Assembly: GCA_041488095.1 (NCBI GenBank)
Contig: JBGPOP010000008.1
Span: 1 to 64,000 of the forward strand
Direction: 5' to 3'
From: DASYPQ01 sp041488095
GTDB lineage: Bacteria > Planctomycetota > UBA1135 > GCA-002686595
DNA length: 64,000 nucleotides
Positions 9,301 to 16,855 of the stretch are shown here, in pieces (the stretch's first letter is position 1; each line of letters begins with the position of its first letter). The position numbers were made by a program, and so were the translations under genes. The notes under the pieces were generated by a model, which saw only the letters and a list, made by a program, of their open reading frames with translations, did no database searches and was not told the DNA's origin.

Positions 9301-9744
9301 GTCGCCTGTCTCTTCCAGCGCTTCGGCCAGGCAGAGTCGCGAGGGAAGGTCGTTCGGGGCGAGCTCGTGCGCCCTGCGGAAGTGCGGCAGCGCGGCCGCG
9401 TAGTCGCCCTGCTCGCGCGAGATCTGCCCGCGCAGATAGGCGGCTCCCGCCGATTTCGGGTCGGCCTTCTCGGCGCGATCGAGAAAAGTCGCGCAGGCCT
9501 GCGTCTTGCCGTCGACGAGCTCGATCGCCGCGGCCGTGACGAGATCCGAGACCACGGCGTCCCTCCGCGCAACGAGCGGCGCGAGCTCCGCCCGCGCGAG
9601 GTCCTTGTGATCGCCGAACAGCGCCGCCGCGCGCTCGCGCGCCAGCGTGTCCTTCTGCGGGTCGGGCCTGCCGCCGCCGCAGGAGGTCGCGACGCAGAGA
9701 GCGAGGAGGACCGGCAGACAGGAGTGCAAGGGCGAGAGGCGCAT
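6394..9744 (-). CDS. FG-GAP/VCBS-repeat lipoprotein with TPR and ASPIC/UnbV domains
   Basis: This 1116-residue exported protein has a lipoprotein signal (LLALCVATSC). Residues of about 30-250 form TPR-like helical repeats (AAAYLRGQISREQGDYAAAL). A beta-propeller region follows, with at least seven Asp-rich calcium-loop repeats: DLDGDLQPDL, DIDNDGDLDL, DYDHEGDMDL, DFDCDNDVDF, DLDGDARPDL, DIDLDGSLDL, DFNGDKSVDL. An ASPIC/UnbV-type module follows (GAIVEYRAGGVYRRIYW, VLRITWPNGIVQ). The remaining 400 or so residues carry no domain I recognise. It is probably a surface or periplasmic adhesion or scaffolding protein; no enzymatic role is visible. The frame extends upstream to 9933, but ATG 9744 gives the signal peptide. 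Confidence 0.85.
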   Translation of the reverse strand: MRLSPLHSCLPVLLALCVATSCGGGRPDPQKDTLARERAAALFGDHKDLARAELAPLVARRDAVVSDLVTAAAIELVDGKTQACATFLDRAEKADPKSAGAAYLRGQISREQGDYAAALPHFRRAHELAPNDLPSRLCLAEALEETGDVKGAEELYRSVVDVGLENGLLWYATAVFRMARLLTTNKRAAEAEPFNRLWGDLTLRGASAPDFPTMALGELAKVRPPRPAGSSPAKPQARLELEGARTVLPELAGARELFPWDLDGDLQPDLTAIGERGVCVGLRREKGWLAQTVVAGPVQLVRALDIDNDGDLDLLVLQDGVLALYLCDRETWTRSPLAFPALPSPPHDIVPVDYDHEGDMDLLLVGDFGARIWRNDGAATPDEKHGFVDASELAGLPRDRTFDWAVTEDFDCDNDVDFLLGGRTTDLYLADSLRAGKFQDKTRVFPSGTRIQRKPIAADLDGDARPDLWTPEAVWHQEKDGTFRRVARSSKLPEDAWGAQALDIDLDGSLDLVWRGGSPDDATALLAAGLPQETQVGIGSGASGAPGPFALADFNGDKSVDLAIGTASGIAIRDGQPSGNRAVRLSYRGARSNRRAVGAIVEYRAGGVYRRIYWRGEPVLAGVGPAGKLDVLRITWPNGIVQTDLDLDLKAQGGVDDPDAAFKSITEAPKLPGSCPFLYSWNGERSVFVTDVLGGTPLGLPARPGVLVPFRHDEYVLVRGEELAPKDGFLELHLTEELREVTYLDQARLSAVDHPAGTLVFPNERFCFPPFPEPHLHSLKDPLAPVRATGSDGKDWTASLAQVDDVHAVPFALEAPQFAGHAKPWFVELEFDREAVARAPTMRLAMTGWFSWSDSTANMACAGQGLEFVPPTFQVPDGQGGWKDAGPPVGFPSGKSKTMVVDVTSILPRDDPRIRVSTTLRLYWDAILLAVDADDAPREVRTLEATSARIWRRGFSAPLASGGLGRPDDSRPERFDWEHLADQPRWNQTPGMYTRYGECATLVREVDDRYAMIGAGDALTLRFDARSLPPPREGFVRDWLLYLDGWCKDADLNTVAAETVEPLPFHGMSAYPYPAGEGFPADEAHAAWRREWNTRPAYRWILPVSAAREVESLLGR

Positions 9745-9811
9745 CGCGGGACCGACACGTCTACGCCCGCCGCGCACGTCCTGCAAGGCTGCCTGCTCCG
9801 CCGGATGGAGT

Positions 9812-9839
9812 TTGGATTCTCGCGCGAGCGCCCGATAAT
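9812..9839 (+). promoter_or_regulatory. Candidate sigma70-type promoter for the SDR/FAD-oxidase pair
   Basis: TTGGAT (9812-9817), a 16-base spacer and GATAAT (9834-9839) precede the SDR start at 9870. The -10 matches TATAAT at five of six positions; the -35 is weaker. This is read by eye and has no experimental support. Confidence 0.4.
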
Positions 9840-9869
9840 GCCCCGACCTCCGCCGCGAGGACCCTCTCC

Positions 9870-10715
9870 ATGGCGATCGCGACGACTGCCCAGCCTCCCC
9901 AGCCCGCCGAGCATGCCGCCCCGCACGAGGCACCTCCCCCGGCTCCCGACTGCGGGATCCTCCCCGAGAAGCGCCGAGCGATCGTCGTCGGCGCGAGCTC
10001 GGGGATCGGGGCCGCGATCGTCCGGCAGCTCGTGCACGAAGGTTACCGTGTCGCGGCGCTCGCGCGCCGCGGCGAGAGGTTGCGGGGTCTCTCCGAGGAG
10101 TGCACGCCGCTCGCGCGGTCGAGCGGCGGATCGATCTCCGTCCACGTCCACGACGTGCGCGAGACGAAGGAGGTCCCCGCGCTCTTCGAGCGGGCGGCGC
10201 GCGAGCTCGAGGGTCTCCACCTGCTCGTCTACGCCGCCGCGATCATGCCCGCCGTCGGCCCCGACGAGTACGACACGGAAAAGGACCTCGACCAGATCGC
10301 CGTCAACCTGTCGGGCTGCGTGGCCTGGTGCAACGCCGCGGCGAGCCTGTTCCACTCGCAGCGCGAGGGCACGATCGTCGGCGTGTCCTCGGTCGCGGGC
10401 GACCGCGGGCGCAGGAAGAACCCGGTGTACTGCACGACCAAGGCGGCGATGAACACCTACCTCGAGGCGCTGCGCAACCGCCTCGCCGAGTGCGGCGTGC
10501 ACGTGTGCACGGTGAAGCCGGGATTCGTCGACACGGCCATGACGCGCGGCCAGGAGGGCCTTTTCTGGCTGATCTCCGCCGAGGAGGCGGCGCGCCAGAT
10601 CCTCGCCGCGGCGCGCTCGCGCGCGGCCGTCCGCTACGTGCCGCGTCGCTGGTGGATCGTCGGCGCGGCGATCCGCTCGATCCCGTCCTTCCTCTTCCGC
10701 CATCTGAACGTCTGA
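9870..10715 (+). CDS. SDR-family oxidoreductase, DprE2-like
   Basis: This 281-residue short-chain dehydrogenase/reductase has a Pro/Ala-rich N-terminal tail of about 30 residues. The cofactor motif is GASSGIG (residues 41-47) and the catalytic motif is Y187-x3-K191 (YCTTK), with a preceding serine in VSSVAG. Two C-terminal hydrophobic patches could hold it at the membrane. The stop overlaps the start of the FAD oxidase gene by one base (TGATG), so the two are translationally coupled. In actinobacteria an SDR (DprE2) and a FAD oxidase (DprE1) jointly epimerise decaprenylphosphoryl ribose to arabinose. That family pairing suggests a similar two-step epimerisation of a lipid-linked sugar here, but the substrate is inference. 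Confidence 0.85.
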   Translation: MAIATTAQPPQPAEHAAPHEAPPPAPDCGILPEKRRAIVVGASSGIGAAIVRQLVHEGYRVAALARRGERLRGLSEECTPLARSSGGSISVHVHDVRETKEVPALFERAARELEGLHLLVYAAAIMPAVGPDEYDTEKDLDQIAVNLSGCVAWCNAAASLFHSQREGTIVGVSSVAGDRGRRKNPVYCTTKAAMNTYLEALRNRLAECGVHVCTVKPGFVDTAMTRGQEGLFWLISAEEAARQILAAARSRAAVRYVPRRWWIVGAAIRSIPSFLFRHLNV

Positions 10716-12175
10716 TGCGCGCGGCGGTTCCCGTCCTGGAGCGTTCCGCGCACCCGCCGCACGCGTCCTTCGAGTACGTCGAGGGCTGGGGCATGGCTGT
10801 CGGCGCGCACGGCCGCGTCATCAGGCCGCGGAGCGTCGAGGAGGTCCTCGCCGGCTACGAGCTCTCCCGGCGCGAGGGCGCGACGCTCGGGCTGCGCGGC
10901 AGCGGCTGCAGCTACGGCGACGCGAGCGTCAACGCGGGCGGGCACTCGCTCGACTTCACGGCCATGAACAGGATCCTCGCCTGGGATCCGTCGAGCGGCG
11001 TCGCGGTCCTCGAGCCCGGGGTCACGATCGAGGAGCTGTGGAAGAGGATCCTGCCGGAGGGCTGGTGGCCTCCGGTCGTGCCGGGCACGGCCTCCCCGAC
11101 GATCGCCGGCGTCGTGGCCATGAACATCCACGGCAAGAACAACTTCTCCGCGGGCACGATCGGCGACTGGGTGGACGAGCTCGACCTGGCGTTGCCCCGC
11201 GGCGAGGTGCGCACGTGCAGCCGGGAGAAGGACGCCGACCTGTTCCACGCCGCCATCGGGGGCTTCGGGATGCTCGGTGCGTTCACGCGGATCGCGCTGC
11301 GGACGAAGCGCGTGTACTCGGGCGACGTCGAGGTTCGCGCCGCCCGAGCCCGAAACCTGCGCCAGATCATGGAGCACTTCGAGGCGCACAAGGCACGGGC
11401 CGACTACCTCGTCGCCTGGGTCGATTGCTTCGCGGAAGGAGAGGGGCTCGGCCGCGGGCAGATCCACGAGGCGCGCTACCTCGCGCCCGGCGAGGATCCC
11501 GATCCGGCGCAGACGCTCTCCCTCGTGCACCAGCACCTGCCGGCGACGATCCTGGGCGTGCCCAAATCGGAGGCTTGGCGGGTGCTGCGCCTGTTCAACA
11601 ACGACCGGAGCATGCAGCTCCTCAACGCGGCCAAGTTCTCCGCCGGTCGGTTCGAGGCGATGAAGGGGCCGTTCCGCCAGTCGCTCGCGGCCTTCTCCTT
11701 CCTCCTCGACCAGGTGCCGAACTGGAAGTGGGCCTACGGCCGGACCGGGAAGCGCGGGCTGATCCAGTACCAGGTGTTCCTGCCCGACGCGACGGCGCAC
11801 GACACGTACTGCGAGATCCTGCGACGGAACCAGCGCAGGGGCTTCGTGCCGTACCTCGGCGTGTTCAAGCGTCATCGACCCGATCCCTTCTGGCTGACCC
11901 ACGCGCTCGACGGATGGAGCCTCGCCCTCGACTACAAGGTGACGCCCGAGAACCGCGAGGGCCTGTGGGCGCACTGCGCCGACCTGACCGAGATCGTGCT
12001 CGCCAGCGGAGGCAAGTTCTACTTCGCCAAGGACCTCGTCCTCGGCGGGAGGGACATGCGCCGGATGCTGCCGGCGGACAAGGTCGCGGCGTTCGAGTCG
12101 CTCAAGCGTGAGGTCGACCCCGACCTCCTTCTTCAGACGGACCTCTACCGCCGCGTGTTCGGCACCCGCGTCTAG
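10715..12175 (+). CDS. FAD-binding oxidoreductase, DprE1-like
   Basis: This 486-residue protein has a VAO/PCMH-type FAD domain. LRGSGCSYGDASVNAGG matches the DprE1 FAD segment, and VVAMNIHGKNNFSAGTIGDW matches its HGKN block. The active-site lysine equivalent to mycobacterial Lys418 is present (YFAKD, K439). The position aligned with Cys387, the benzothiazinone target, is Ala404 (GWSLALDY). The protein is colinear with DprE1 to its C-terminus. The ATG overlaps the SDR stop by one base. It would oxidise the C2' hydroxyl of a polyprenyl-phospho-pentose if the function is conserved. The alternative is an alditol or aldonolactone oxidase, which the SDR partner makes less likely. Confidence 0.8.
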   Translation: MRAAVPVLERSAHPPHASFEYVEGWGMAVGAHGRVIRPRSVEEVLAGYELSRREGATLGLRGSGCSYGDASVNAGGHSLDFTAMNRILAWDPSSGVAVLEPGVTIEELWKRILPEGWWPPVVPGTASPTIAGVVAMNIHGKNNFSAGTIGDWVDELDLALPRGEVRTCSREKDADLFHAAIGGFGMLGAFTRIALRTKRVYSGDVEVRAARARNLRQIMEHFEAHKARADYLVAWVDCFAEGEGLGRGQIHEARYLAPGEDPDPAQTLSLVHQHLPATILGVPKSEAWRVLRLFNNDRSMQLLNAAKFSAGRFEAMKGPFRQSLAAFSFLLDQVPNWKWAYGRTGKRGLIQYQVFLPDATAHDTYCEILRRNQRRGFVPYLGVFKRHRPDPFWLTHALDGWSLALDYKVTPENREGLWAHCADLTEIVLASGGKFYFAKDLVLGGRDMRRMLPADKVAAFESLKREVDPDLLLQTDLYRRVFGTRV

Positions 12176-12179
12176 CTCG

Positions 12180-12899
12180 TCACTCGTGCGGCGCGTGCTG
12201 CCGCAGAGCCGGGACCTGCACGATCCGATCCTCCTCCGCGATCCAGGCTGAGAGCTTCCCTCCCCACACGCAGCCCGAGTCGAGACCGCGGACCTGCGGG
12301 CGGACCACGAGCCCGCCCCGGGCCCAGTGGCCGAAGACGACCGTGCGGCGTTCGCTTGGATCGCTCGGCCAGAACTCGTACCAGGGTCGGAAGGGCGGTG
12401 GCGGCGGCGGCCAGTCCTCGTCCGGTCTCGCTCCGTGTTCGTCGCAGTAGCGCGCCGCGATGGCGAAGGCGAGATCGGCTCGCTCCTCGCAAGGGTCGAG
12501 CCTCGCGAGCGTCGCGACCGGATCCTTCCAGGTCGGGTTGACGCCCGCGTGGATCAGCAAGACATCCGGCCAGGCGCGCACGAACGGCCGGGTGGAGAGC
12601 CATGCGAGCAGCTCGTCGCGGTCGCCCGCGTCGAGCACGTCCTGGAACGTGTCGTACGGCTTCTGCGGGCGCAGCCCGCGGGCCGTGCGCAGCAGGTGCA
12701 CGTCATGGTTGCCGAGGACGCCGCCCGCGTCGAGCTGCATGCACAGGCGCAGGACGCCGGCCGAGTCCGGGCCGCGATTCACGAAGTCGCCGACGGGCTG
12801 CAGCTCGTCGCGTGCAGGATCGAAGGCGAGCTTCTCGAGCAGCCGCTCGAGCTCCTCCCGGCAGCCCTGGACGTCCCCGACGAAGATGCGTCGCTGCAT
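12180..12899 (-). CDS. apaH: Symmetrical Ap4A hydrolase-like phosphatase (ApaH family)
   Basis: This 239-residue metallophosphoesterase carries the ordered metal-binding motifs: GDVQG near the N-terminus, GDFVNRGPDS, and GNHDVHLL, then LLIHAGVNPTW and a late VVFGHWA. GDxQGC instead of GDxHG is common in ApaH proteins. Family members hydrolyse diadenosine tetraphosphate, and also Np4-capped RNA 5' ends, to two ADP-like products. ATG 12899 places GDVQG at residue 8, as in the family. The gene converges on the DprE1-like gene with a 4-base gap and lies 23 bases downstream of the AlbA_2 gene. Confidence 0.78.
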   Translation of the reverse strand: MQRRIFVGDVQGCREELERLLEKLAFDPARDELQPVGDFVNRGPDSAGVLRLCMQLDAGGVLGNHDVHLLRTARGLRPQKPYDTFQDVLDAGDRDELLAWLSTRPFVRAWPDVLLIHAGVNPTWKDPVATLARLDPCEERADLAFAIAARYCDEHGARPDEDWPPPPPPFRPWYEFWPSDPSERRTVVFGHWARGGLVVRPQVRGLDSGCVWGGKLSAWIAEEDRIVQVPALRQHAPHE

Positions 12900-12922
12900 G
12901 AGACAACCCGCCCGGCGCCTGG

Positions 12923-13570
12923 TCAGGGCGCGGTGTAGATTCTCGCCCGGCCCGCCCCGTGGCCGATCAAGAGGCCCAGGATCTCCAGGCGCACGAAGGT
13001 GCGACGCGCACGGGCCTCGCCGATGTTGAAGGCGCGCGAGAACCGCGTGACCGTCGCCGTGCCGGCGGGGTGGACGCGGCTCCGCGCCTGGCTCCGCACC
13101 CAGACGACGACCTCCTCCTCCAGTGCGTTCCTGCCGTTCCGCGTGTGGAGGTTGCGTTGCAGGGCCTCGAGCGTGGGCCCGTCCGCGATGCGGTTCGACG
13201 CGCCGACGCGCACGACGACCTGGCGCTCGCCATCGGGGAGAAGCACGGCGTGCGGACGGGCCCGGGAGAACGGAACCGAGCACGCGACGACTCGCGGGCC
13301 CTCGACCTCGAGGACCTGGGTCTCCACGGCGAGCGCCGGGGAGAGGTAGATCTCGGAGAGCATGCTGAGGCGCTCGGTGATCTGCTCGGGGCGATGCACG
13401 CCGTGGACCCGCCCGCGGTCGGTGACGCCGACGATCAGGAGCCCGCCGCGCGTGTTGGCGAACGCGCACAGGGTCCGCGCCGCGCGCTCGTCGCGCGGGA
13501 GGACCCGCTTGAACTCGACGCGGGCCCCCTCGCCGTCCACCATGCAGCGCAGGACATCCGAGGCAGTCAT
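12923..13570 (-). CDS. AlbA_2 (Schlafen-type) domain protein
   Basis: This 215-residue protein has an AlbA_2 domain: GEGARVEFKRVLPRDERAA near the N-terminus, LCAFANTRGGLLIVGVTDRG as the diagnostic block, and VPFSRARPHAVLL further on. In larger relatives the domain is fused to winged helices; here a short basic C-terminal tail, possibly a degenerate winged helix, follows. Members are putative ATP- and nucleic-acid-binding regulators, and some act in stress responses. No partner that clarifies its role is nearby. ATG 13570 is preferred; an in-frame ATG at 13618 would overlap the divergent gene. Function is unresolved. Confidence 0.75.
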   Translation of the reverse strand: MTASDVLRCMVDGEGARVEFKRVLPRDERAARTLCAFANTRGGLLIVGVTDRGRVHGVHRPEQITERLSMLSEIYLSPALAVETQVLEVEGPRVVACSVPFSRARPHAVLLPDGERQVVVRVGASNRIADGPTLEALQRNLHTRNGRNALEEEVVVWVRSQARSRVHPAGTATVTRFSRAFNIGEARARRTFVRLEILGLLIGHGAGRARIYTAP

Positions 13571-13619
13571 CTTCACGCACGCGAGCATACGATTCGCATC
13601 GTGCCCGTGAAGAGGCACA

Positions 13620-14282
13620 ATGGCGGGGATGGACGCGCCTCACGGCACCGAAGGATCGCACCGGGCATCCGCGGACGGAGAGCGCGGGCCTCGCGCGAGC
13701 GGGCTCCTGGTCATGCTGGTGCTCGTCGTCTCGGGCGTCGGAGTCACCGCCGGCTACCTGCAGTGGAAGGCGCCCGAGGTGGGGGAGATCATCGCCGGCC
13801 GCAAGCGCGAGATCGCCGCAGCGCCCCGGACTCCCGAGGGCCGTCTCGAGACGTGGCTCGTCTACGGCGCGCCCCAGATCCACCACCGGCTCGAGATGAT
13901 GCGGTTCTCGGCCGAGCAACCCTGGCTCGTGACGCACGCGGTGGGGGAGGATCGCGAGCATCTCGAGATCCACGGCATCGACCTCGAGCGCATGCCGCGC
14001 GAGATCGGGCGGATCGAGGGCTCGACCGTCCACCTGAGGCTGCCGCGCCCGCGCCGGCTCGGGACCGGACCCCTGCGCGGGGACAACGCCGCGTCGGTCC
14101 CGGTCGCCGCGAGGGACGAGGTGGCGCCGGATGCCGAGGCGCGGGCGATGTTCCTCGTGCGCTTTGCGCTCGACGGATTGTCCCAGGCGCTCGAGCGCGA
14201 CATACCCGGCGCGAAGCTGACGATCGAGATCGGGCTGGAGGGAAGCTGGGAAGAGATCGAGAGCGGACGGAGCGGGAACTAG
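13620..14282 (+). CDS. Hypothetical single-pass membrane protein
   Basis: This 220-residue protein has a charged N-terminal tail of about 27 residues, one transmembrane helix (about residues 28-46, LLVMLVLVVSGVGVTAGYL) and a soluble remainder. I recognise no family domain. The soluble part has alternating charged and hydrophobic strands ending in an acidic tail, compatible with a small periplasmic domain. ATG 13620 is used; a second in-frame ATG at 13629 is equally possible. It is divergent from the AlbA_2 gene with only a short spacer and is followed by a candidate promoter and a very small gene. Confidence 0.6.
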   Translation: MAGMDAPHGTEGSHRASADGERGPRASGLLVMLVLVVSGVGVTAGYLQWKAPEVGEIIAGRKREIAAAPRTPEGRLETWLVYGAPQIHHRLEMMRFSAEQPWLVTHAVGEDREHLEIHGIDLERMPREIGRIEGSTVHLRLPRPRRLGTGPLRGDNAASVPVAARDEVAPDAEARAMFLVRFALDGLSQALERDIPGAKLTIEIGLEGSWEEIESGRSGN

Positions 14283-14297
14283 CCCGCGTCGCGAGTC

Positions 14298-14326
14298 TTG
14301 CGCATCGCTTCTCGGCCGAGTACAAC
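14298..14326 (+). promoter_or_regulatory. Candidate promoter of the 37-residue basic protein
   Basis: TTGCGC (14298-14303), a 17-base spacer and TACAAC (14321-14326) lie 34 bases before the ATG at 14361. The spacing is ideal and the hexamers are partial matches. It starts in the gap after the preceding stop, so the small gene probably has its own transcript. Confidence 0.4.
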
Positions 14327-14360
14327 CTTCCCCCCTGCAACCCTTCAGGAGGAGCATCTC

Positions 14361-14474
14361 ATGGCACGTGCGCGCAACAAGAGCGGCGGACCCACGCGCG
14401 GGCGCAAGCTGGTCCAGAATCTCGGCATGAATTCGGGCAAGCGGCGCGGGAAGCTCAAGACCGGCGCCCGCTGA
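14361..14474 (+). CDS. Very small basic protein (37 residues)
   Basis: This is a 38-codon reading frame with a textbook ribosome binding site (AGGAGG, 14347-14352, 8 bases before ATG), a candidate promoter upstream and a hairpin 5 bases after the stop. The product begins MARARNKSGGPTRGRK and ends KRRGKLKTGAR; it is rich in Arg/Lys/Gly, lacks acidic residues and would be strongly cationic. Size and composition resemble ribosome- or RNA-associated peptides, but I do not recognise it as a known ribosomal protein. The SD, isolated promoter and hairpin make it much more likely real than chance. Function unknown. Confidence 0.65.
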   Translation: MARARNKSGGPTRGRKLVQNLGMNSGKRRGKLKTGAR

Positions 14475-14479
14475 AAGAC

Positions 14480-14511
14480 GCGGCCTCCGCGAAAATCTCG
14501 ACGGAGGCCGC
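14480..14511. terminator. Hairpin between two convergent small genes
   Basis: Perfect 10-base inverted repeat GCGGCCTCCG (14480-14489) and CGGAGGCCGC (14502-14511) with a 12-base A-rich loop. It lies between the stops of the 37-residue (+) and 40-residue (-) genes and could terminate both. No T-tract follows on either strand, so it is not a classical intrinsic terminator. Confidence 0.55.
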
Positions 14512-14544
14512 GATGGATCCGGCGGCTCCAGGTCGCTCGGGTAC

Positions 14545-14667
14545 CTACCTCACGGGCGGCGCGAAGCCGAGGGCGAGGAAGGTGACCCACAGGGTGCAGC
14601 CGCATACCATTGCGACCAGCATCCACTCGAGCGAGCGGCAGAAGCCGTGGGCCAGTTGATGTGCCAT
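14545..14667 (-). CDS. Very small membrane protein (40 residues)
   Basis: This 41-codon frame has a strong ribosome binding site: GGAGG (complement of 14673-14677), 5 bases before the ATG. The peptide starts MAHQLAHGFCRSLEWM and continues with one hydrophobic helix (VAMVCGCTLWVTFLALGF), so it is probably a single-pass membrane microprotein with two cysteines in the helix. It converges on the 37-residue basic protein around a shared hairpin. I recognise no family. The frame is open to 14787 upstream, but the SD fixes the start at 14667. Confidence 0.6.
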   Translation of the reverse strand: MAHQLAHGFCRSLEWMLVAMVCGCTLWVTFLALGFAPPVR

Positions 14668-14830
14668 CTGAACCTCCGTGCGCTCCGGACAAGGCCGGGA
14701 GCATGTGGAGGTCCGTCCCGAACGAACGGTCGAGGGGAGAGTTCTCCGCGGTTCGGAAGGAGGCGGGTCCAAGTCCCGACCTCGCAAGGCTTTGAGCGCG
14801 GTGCCAGGTCTGGGAAGGCACCTTGGGAAA

Positions 14831-16855
14831 TCAATCTCGGACCTCGGACGCCGGCTTGGCGAGGGTGAGGAGCAGGAGCCCAGGCACCGCCAGCCAGCAC
14901 AGGCCGGGCCGATCGACCTCGAGGAGGAGCAGACCGTTGTAGGTCGCGTGGAGCAGGATCGCCGGGAACAGGCTCCTGCCGCGCAGCGTGAGCGCGGTGA
15001 GCACCATGCCGAGCAGCGCCGTCGGAACGAAGCGGTAGATCGAGCTGTGCGCCGCGCCGAAGATCAGCGCCTGCCAGGCGATGCAGCGCACGGCTCCCAG
15101 GTCTCGGCGCAGACCCGAGAGCAGAGCGCCGCGGAAGAACAGCTCCTCGCACAGCGCCGGGGAGAGCGCGAGCAGGAACAGGCGCATCGGAAGCCCGAGG
15201 CCCGTGAGACCCTCGAGAAGATCGCCCTGCTCGAGGTGCGAGGGCAGAGGCAGCACGCTTCGTTGCCAGTCGAAGACGATCCGCGCCAGGGTGGAGAGCG
15301 CGGGCGCGATCAAGACTGCTCCCAACGCGTGGGCCAGTCGCGGTCGCACGAGGGAGAGGGCTCGCGTCAGGCTCTCCTTGGCGCGCCCGGCCGTGCCTCG
15401 CACCGAGAGCAGCGCCAGGGGCGGCAGGAGCAGCCACAGCGTCATGAAGATCCCCCAGGGCAGGTTCCAGGCCTGCAGCGTGCCGCCGAGCACGTAGACC
15501 AGGAACACCGCCACCCACGCCCAGCGCAGCGCGTAGCGCGACTGGACCGAGCGCTGCGCGATCTCCTCTTCTCCGCCTTCGCTCTGAACGAGCCGCTCGG
15601 TGTCCAGGGTGCGCGCGAGATGCCAGAGCGCAATGCCCGCCCAGGCGGTGTTCGCGGCGAACATCCAGGCCGCGACCGGCAGCCGCAGGTCCCCGCGCAG
15701 GACGTCGCGCAGGGCGAGCGCCGGACCGGCGAGCGGCAGCGCAGCCAGCAGCCAGTCGAGATCGACGTCCTGGGACGCGAGCCCCGCGGGGACGAGGCAC
15801 ACGAGCATCAACGGCAGGAGCGTGAACTGCCCTTCGCGGAAGGTCCGCGCTCGCCCGCACACCAGACACAGGAGCGCGCACAGGAGCACCGCTGCGGGGA
15901 GGAACACCAGCGAACCACCCAGGAGGCGCGCGGCGCCCACGGCGAGACCGGCAGGCCCTTCCGCGCCCGCGGGAGCGCCGACCCCCACGAAAGAGCCTGG
16001 AATAGAGCCCAGTCCCGCGCGCAGGCACAGGAGCACGCTGCCCGCGTTGAGCAAGAGCGTCAGCAGGCCGGCGATCAGAACCGCCGTGAACTTGGCCGCG
16101 ACCACAGCGGCCGCCGGAGCCGGCTGAACGAGCAGGGTCTCGAGTGTCCCGGCCTCACGCTCGCCGGCGAAGGCCGAGAGCGCCACATAGGAGCCGCCCG
16201 AGAGCAGCACGATCACGGCGAGCAGCGGCAGGATCCTCCCGAGCAACGCACCGCCCGCGTCGGCCGCGCTGGCGACGTCGACGGCCGAGAGCTCCAGGCC
16301 GCGCGCCGGGTCGCGGCCGATCTTCTCTTCGGCCCGACGCGCGCGCAACTCGGTCTGGAAGGCGTCCAGGGCGCGGTCAGCGCGGCGCCGCGCCTGCAAG
16401 GCGGTGTCGTTCACGCCGTCGAAGTACAGGCGCAACGCGACCGGGGGTTCTCCACCGACGCGCCGCGCGACGAGCAGCACCCCATCCGCCCCGCCGGCGA
16501 GCCGCCCGACCTCCTCGCGCTCCTGCGGGGAGACCGTGCCGCCCGAGTCGATGACGCGCAGGCGGGACGCATCGACGCGGAGGACCTCGATGGGCGCTTC
16601 CTCGCGCAGGAGCTCGACCAGTCGCTCGGCCGACTCGAGCCCGTCGAGGTCGCAGGCGACGCGGACCGTGCGTTGCTCCATCGCGCGACGCGAGGCTCCC
16701 TCGAGCCAGCGCTGGCCCAGGAAGATCAGCGGGAAGAGCAGCGTGGGCAGGACCACGGCCAGGAGCAGCGCGCGCCGGTCGCGCAGGAGCAGCAGGAGCT
16801 CGGCGGCGAGCACGGCGCGGAACGCGCGCACACCCGGCCTAGGACGCACCGCCAC
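14831..16855 (-). CDS. ABC-2 permease fused to a CPBP intramembrane protease
   Basis: This 674-residue membrane protein has two parts. Residues 1 to about 430 form an ABC-2/NatB-type permease: a first helix at about 25-48, a large extracytoplasmic loop, then several helices with AFAGEREAGTLETLL, typical of NatB. Residues of about 480-674 form a CPBP (Abi) protease-like domain with EELFFRGALLSGLRRDLG (EE at 570-571), FGAAHS (H603) and HATYN near 636-640, the expected catalytic residues. Such fusions are known in planctomycetes. It starts inside the ATPase gene (17-base overlap) at GTG 16855; a GTG at 16849 is better spaced from GGAGG. It probably works with the ATPase and second permease as one exporter. 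Confidence 0.87.
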   Translation of the reverse strand: MAVRPRPGVRAFRAVLAAELLLLLRDRRALLLAVVLPTLLFPLIFLGQRWLEGASRRAMEQRTVRVACDLDGLESAERLVELLREEAPIEVLRVDASRLRVIDSGGTVSPQEREEVGRLAGGADGVLLVARRVGGEPPVALRLYFDGVNDTALQARRRADRALDAFQTELRARRAEEKIGRDPARGLELSAVDVASAADAGGALLGRILPLLAVIVLLSGGSYVALSAFAGEREAGTLETLLVQPAPAAAVVAAKFTAVLIAGLLTLLLNAGSVLLCLRAGLGSIPGSFVGVGAPAGAEGPAGLAVGAARLLGGSLVFLPAAVLLCALLCLVCGRARTFREGQFTLLPLMLVCLVPAGLASQDVDLDWLLAALPLAGPALALRDVLRGDLRLPVAAWMFAANTAWAGIALWHLARTLDTERLVQSEGGEEEIAQRSVQSRYALRWAWVAVFLVYVLGGTLQAWNLPWGIFMTLWLLLPPLALLSVRGTAGRAKESLTRALSLVRPRLAHALGAVLIAPALSTLARIVFDWQRSVLPLPSHLEQGDLLEGLTGLGLPMRLFLLALSPALCEELFFRGALLSGLRRDLGAVRCIAWQALIFGAAHSSIYRFVPTALLGMVLTALTLRGRSLFPAILLHATYNGLLLLEVDRPGLCWLAVPGLLLLTLAKPASEVRD

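Noticed and set aside
14480..14511. Classical intrinsic terminator
   Set aside because: There is no T-tract after the stem on either strand, so only a hairpin with possible terminator function is claimed.
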